Assembly: GCA_937901145.1 (NCBI GenBank)
Contig: CALCHE010000073.1
Coordinates: forward strand, 1 to 15,031
Origin: an uncultured Clostridia bacterium
GTDB taxonomy: Bacteria; Bacillota; Clostridia; Oscillospirales; Acutalibacteraceae
Reading direction: 5' to 3'
DNA length: 15,031 bases
Shown: positions 13,835-15,031 of the stretch, piece after piece
Position numbering within the stretch: the first letter of the stretch is position 1
How the letters are laid out: every line of letters begins with the position of its first letter
Translations under genes and position numbers: made by a program
The notes under the pieces: generated by a model
Told to the model about the DNA's origin: nothing
What the model saw: only the letters and a program-made list of their open reading frames with translations
Database searches by the model: none

Positions 13835-13856
13835 GCGGACGCGGTTTTGTGTCCGC
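13835..13856. repeat. Hairpin downstream of the anti-sigma-like gene
   Basis: GCGGACGC and GTGTCCGC form an 8-bp stem with one G-T pair and a GGTTTT loop. It lies 29 bases after the stop but lacks a T-tract, so termination is uncertain. Confidence 0.45.
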
Positions 13857-13885
13857 TCTGAAATTCTTCACAGCAAACATTTTAC

Positions 13886-13917
13886 GTAGGGATACGGCTT
13901 GCCGTGTTCACCGACCA
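13886..13917 (+). repeat. Possible dispersed intergenic repeat fragment
   Basis: The segment beginning CGTAGGGATACGGC carries the small inverted pair ACGGC/GCCGT (13894-13905). It resembles, on the opposite strand, the block at 2681-2704 that reads CGTAGGGGCGACC and then CGTGTCC. Two related non-coding blocks in one window support a dispersed repeat family; the alignment is loose. Confidence 0.35.
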
Positions 13918-13941
13918 AAACCTAAAATATGAGGAAACGAA

Positions 13942-14496
13942 ATGAAAAAGAAAAGATTTATTATAACTAACATTGTATATATACTTCTGACCCTTGCCGA
14001 CCTGGGTATAACATACCGTGTATCACCCGATTTATCTATGGAAGATAATTTTGCGGTGAAGGATTTAGGCTTCGGTTGGAGTATGCTTTGGTGTATTGCT
14101 GTAGTATCGATGGTTATTATGTTGGCGGTTTCACATTATGACTGTTTTAAATATAATACTGTTTACATAAAGAATTGCAAATATACGGAGTACTATTCAC
14201 TGATTTGCTTCGACAGACCTGACAGATTTTGGTCAGGTACTCTGCCGAAACACATTAAACCTGAAATTGCGTCAGCAGGATTTGCTATGCCGTGGACTAT
14301 GAGCTTTTATCGGTTATGGTGCATATGCGAATGGATAGTTATACATCTGAATAAAGAAAGTATGTTTCCATACAGTATTTTCAGAATAGATTTTCTGGCA
14401 GAAATATTTTCTGTTATACTTGCATTATCTTTATATTATCTGTGGTTTTATATTGAATACAGGAAAGTACAAACAGGTGCCATATATAGAAATTAA
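13942..14496 (+). CDS. Small four-helix membrane protein (DUF5658-like?)
   Basis: This 184-residue protein has four likely membrane helices at about 7-26, 45-65, 112-135 and 150-172, with a basic N-terminus MKKKR. In the first part, LADLGITYRVSPDLSMEDN (18-36) recalls the D-x-x-x-T ... E-x-N pattern of small clostridial membrane proteins of the DUF5658 type, where a proline usually follows the asparagine; here it is FAVK. Beyond that I do not recognise it and propose no function. GAGGA lies 6 bases before ATG 13942. No close promoter is obvious; it may have its own weak promoter in 13857-13930 or be read from the sigma operon. It is the last protein gene before the rRNA promoters. The composition is AT-rich compared with pckG. 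Confidence 0.65.
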   Translation: MKKKRFIITNIVYILLTLADLGITYRVSPDLSMEDNFAVKDLGFGWSMLWCIAVVSMVIMLAVSHYDCFKYNTVYIKNCKYTEYYSLICFDRPDRFWSGTLPKHIKPEIASAGFAMPWTMSFYRLWCICEWIVIHLNKESMFPYSIFRIDFLAEIFSVILALSLYYLWFYIEYRKVQTGAIYRN

Positions 14497-14512
14497 CCAC
14501 ATAAAAATGCTG

Positions 14513-14536
14513 AAAACACATTATATAGTATGTTTT
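14513..14536 (+). terminator. Weak hairpin after the membrane protein gene
   Basis: AAAACACAT and GTATGTTTT pair around TATATA with one C-A mismatch, 17 bases beyond the stop. It is AT-rich and lacks a clear T-tract after the stem, so it is at best a weak terminator. Confidence 0.3.
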
Positions 14537-14601
14537 GCACATACAGCGTCAAAAACACACGGCTTAGTGTTCAAGATAATCAAAAAACTTTGCTAAAAGT
14601 G

Positions 14602-14630
14602 TTGACAAATGTCGTTTGAAGTGATATTAT
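14602..14630 (+). promoter_or_regulatory. rRNA operon promoter P1
   Basis: TTGACA (14602-14607), 17 bases, TATTAT (14625-14630). It is the upstream member of two promoters placed 108 bp apart before the 16S gene, the arrangement known for rrn operons in Firmicutes. Confidence 0.88.
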
Positions 14631-14709
14631 AACAAAGCTTTCCGCAGAGATGTGGAAAACTTTACAAAAAGCCAATACGAAAAAACTTGAAAAAAGTTTT
14701 GAAAAAGTA

Positions 14710-14738
14710 TTGACAAAGAGAGAAGAGTGTGATATACT
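14710..14738 (+). promoter_or_regulatory. rRNA operon promoter P2
   Basis: TTGACA (14710-14715), 17 bases, TATACT (14733-14738). Transcription would begin near 14745, about 226 nt before the mature 16S end. Confidence 0.88.
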
Positions 14739-14744
14739 CTTCAA

Positions 14745-14970
14745 GCTGTCTCGGAAAGAGAGGCAGCGCGGACCTTGAAAATTAAACAACGATATTAAGA
14801 AAAGGAACCCGAGATTCGATGGTAAAGAACCATCAAGAAGAGTTTTTAAAAGTACTTTTCAAACAGTAATATACGGAAGCTAAATAGCGAAGTATAAAGT
14901 AAGTCAGCAATGACGAAATGAGCGAAACAAGCTCTGAAAATGATTAGAACGCTTTGGCGTCTTAATACAA
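14745..14970 (+). other. rRNA leader with processing and antitermination elements
   Basis: The leader holds a hairpin GATGGT/ACCATC (14818-14834), a 12-bp palindrome AAAAGTACTTTT (14848-14859), and ACGC/GCGT near 14950-14960 as part of a longer imperfect stem. CCTTGAAAATTAAAC (about 14773-14787) is in the style of clostridial rRNA leaders. The partner strand of the RNase III stem would lie beyond 16S, outside the window. Confidence 0.6.

Positions 14971-15031
<61 letters not shown>

Overview
The window looks like chromosomal DNA of a low-to-moderate GC Clostridia member, most probably Oscillospiraceae/Ruminococcus-like. The evidence is Gram-positive style ribosome binding sites (GGAGG, GAGGTGA), textbook vegetative promoters, a GTP-type PEP carboxykinase, secreted proteins with Cys-rich, Thr-Glu-Pro and CPFC features that I associate with gut and rumen Clostridia, and a 16S rRNA 5' end of Firmicutes type at the right edge. 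The genus is an inference; only 61 bases of 16S are visible.

Layout. Positions 86-851: a SLOG/YpsA-like protein (minus) diverges from a small Cro/C1-type regulator (plus) across a 31-bp symmetric operator-like sequence. Positions 948-2109: a minus-strand two-gene operon of a YjjG-type HAD nucleotidase and an unknown acidic protein. Positions about 2160-2793: a gene-free mosaic of direct repeats, hairpins and a 7-nt tandem repeat. Positions 2831-5968: a full-length GH2 beta-galactosidase (minus). Positions 6230-7933: a secreted protein of about eleven Cys-rich modules ending in a conserved-looking C-terminal motif. Positions 8130-9920: GTP-dependent PEP carboxykinase. Positions 10096-11736: two tandem, paralogous secreted proteins behind a perfect-consensus promoter; the second has a 13-unit TEEPT linker. 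Positions 11916-13806: an ECF-like sigma factor overlapping a membrane-anchored, anti-sigma-like protein. Positions 13942-14496: a small four-helix membrane protein. From about 14600: two tandem rRNA promoters, a leader, and the start of 16S rRNA at about 14971, running off the window.

How the genes fit together. LacZ and PEP carboxykinase fit a saccharolytic gut anaerobe: LacZ hydrolyses imported beta-galactosides, and PEP carboxykinase probably works in the CO2-fixing PEP to oxaloacetate direction, though direction cannot be read from sequence. The most novel part is the secreted set (6230, 10096, 10855). All three proteins have a signal peptide and an amphipathic helix of the form L-x-K-x-I...F followed within a few residues by a CxC or CPFC pair. 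Next to them lies a sigma/anti-sigma pair whose extracytoplasmic domain also carries a Cys/Asp-rich loop. I see no enzyme domain in the secreted proteins. A cell-surface or envelope-associated system is plausible but unproven.
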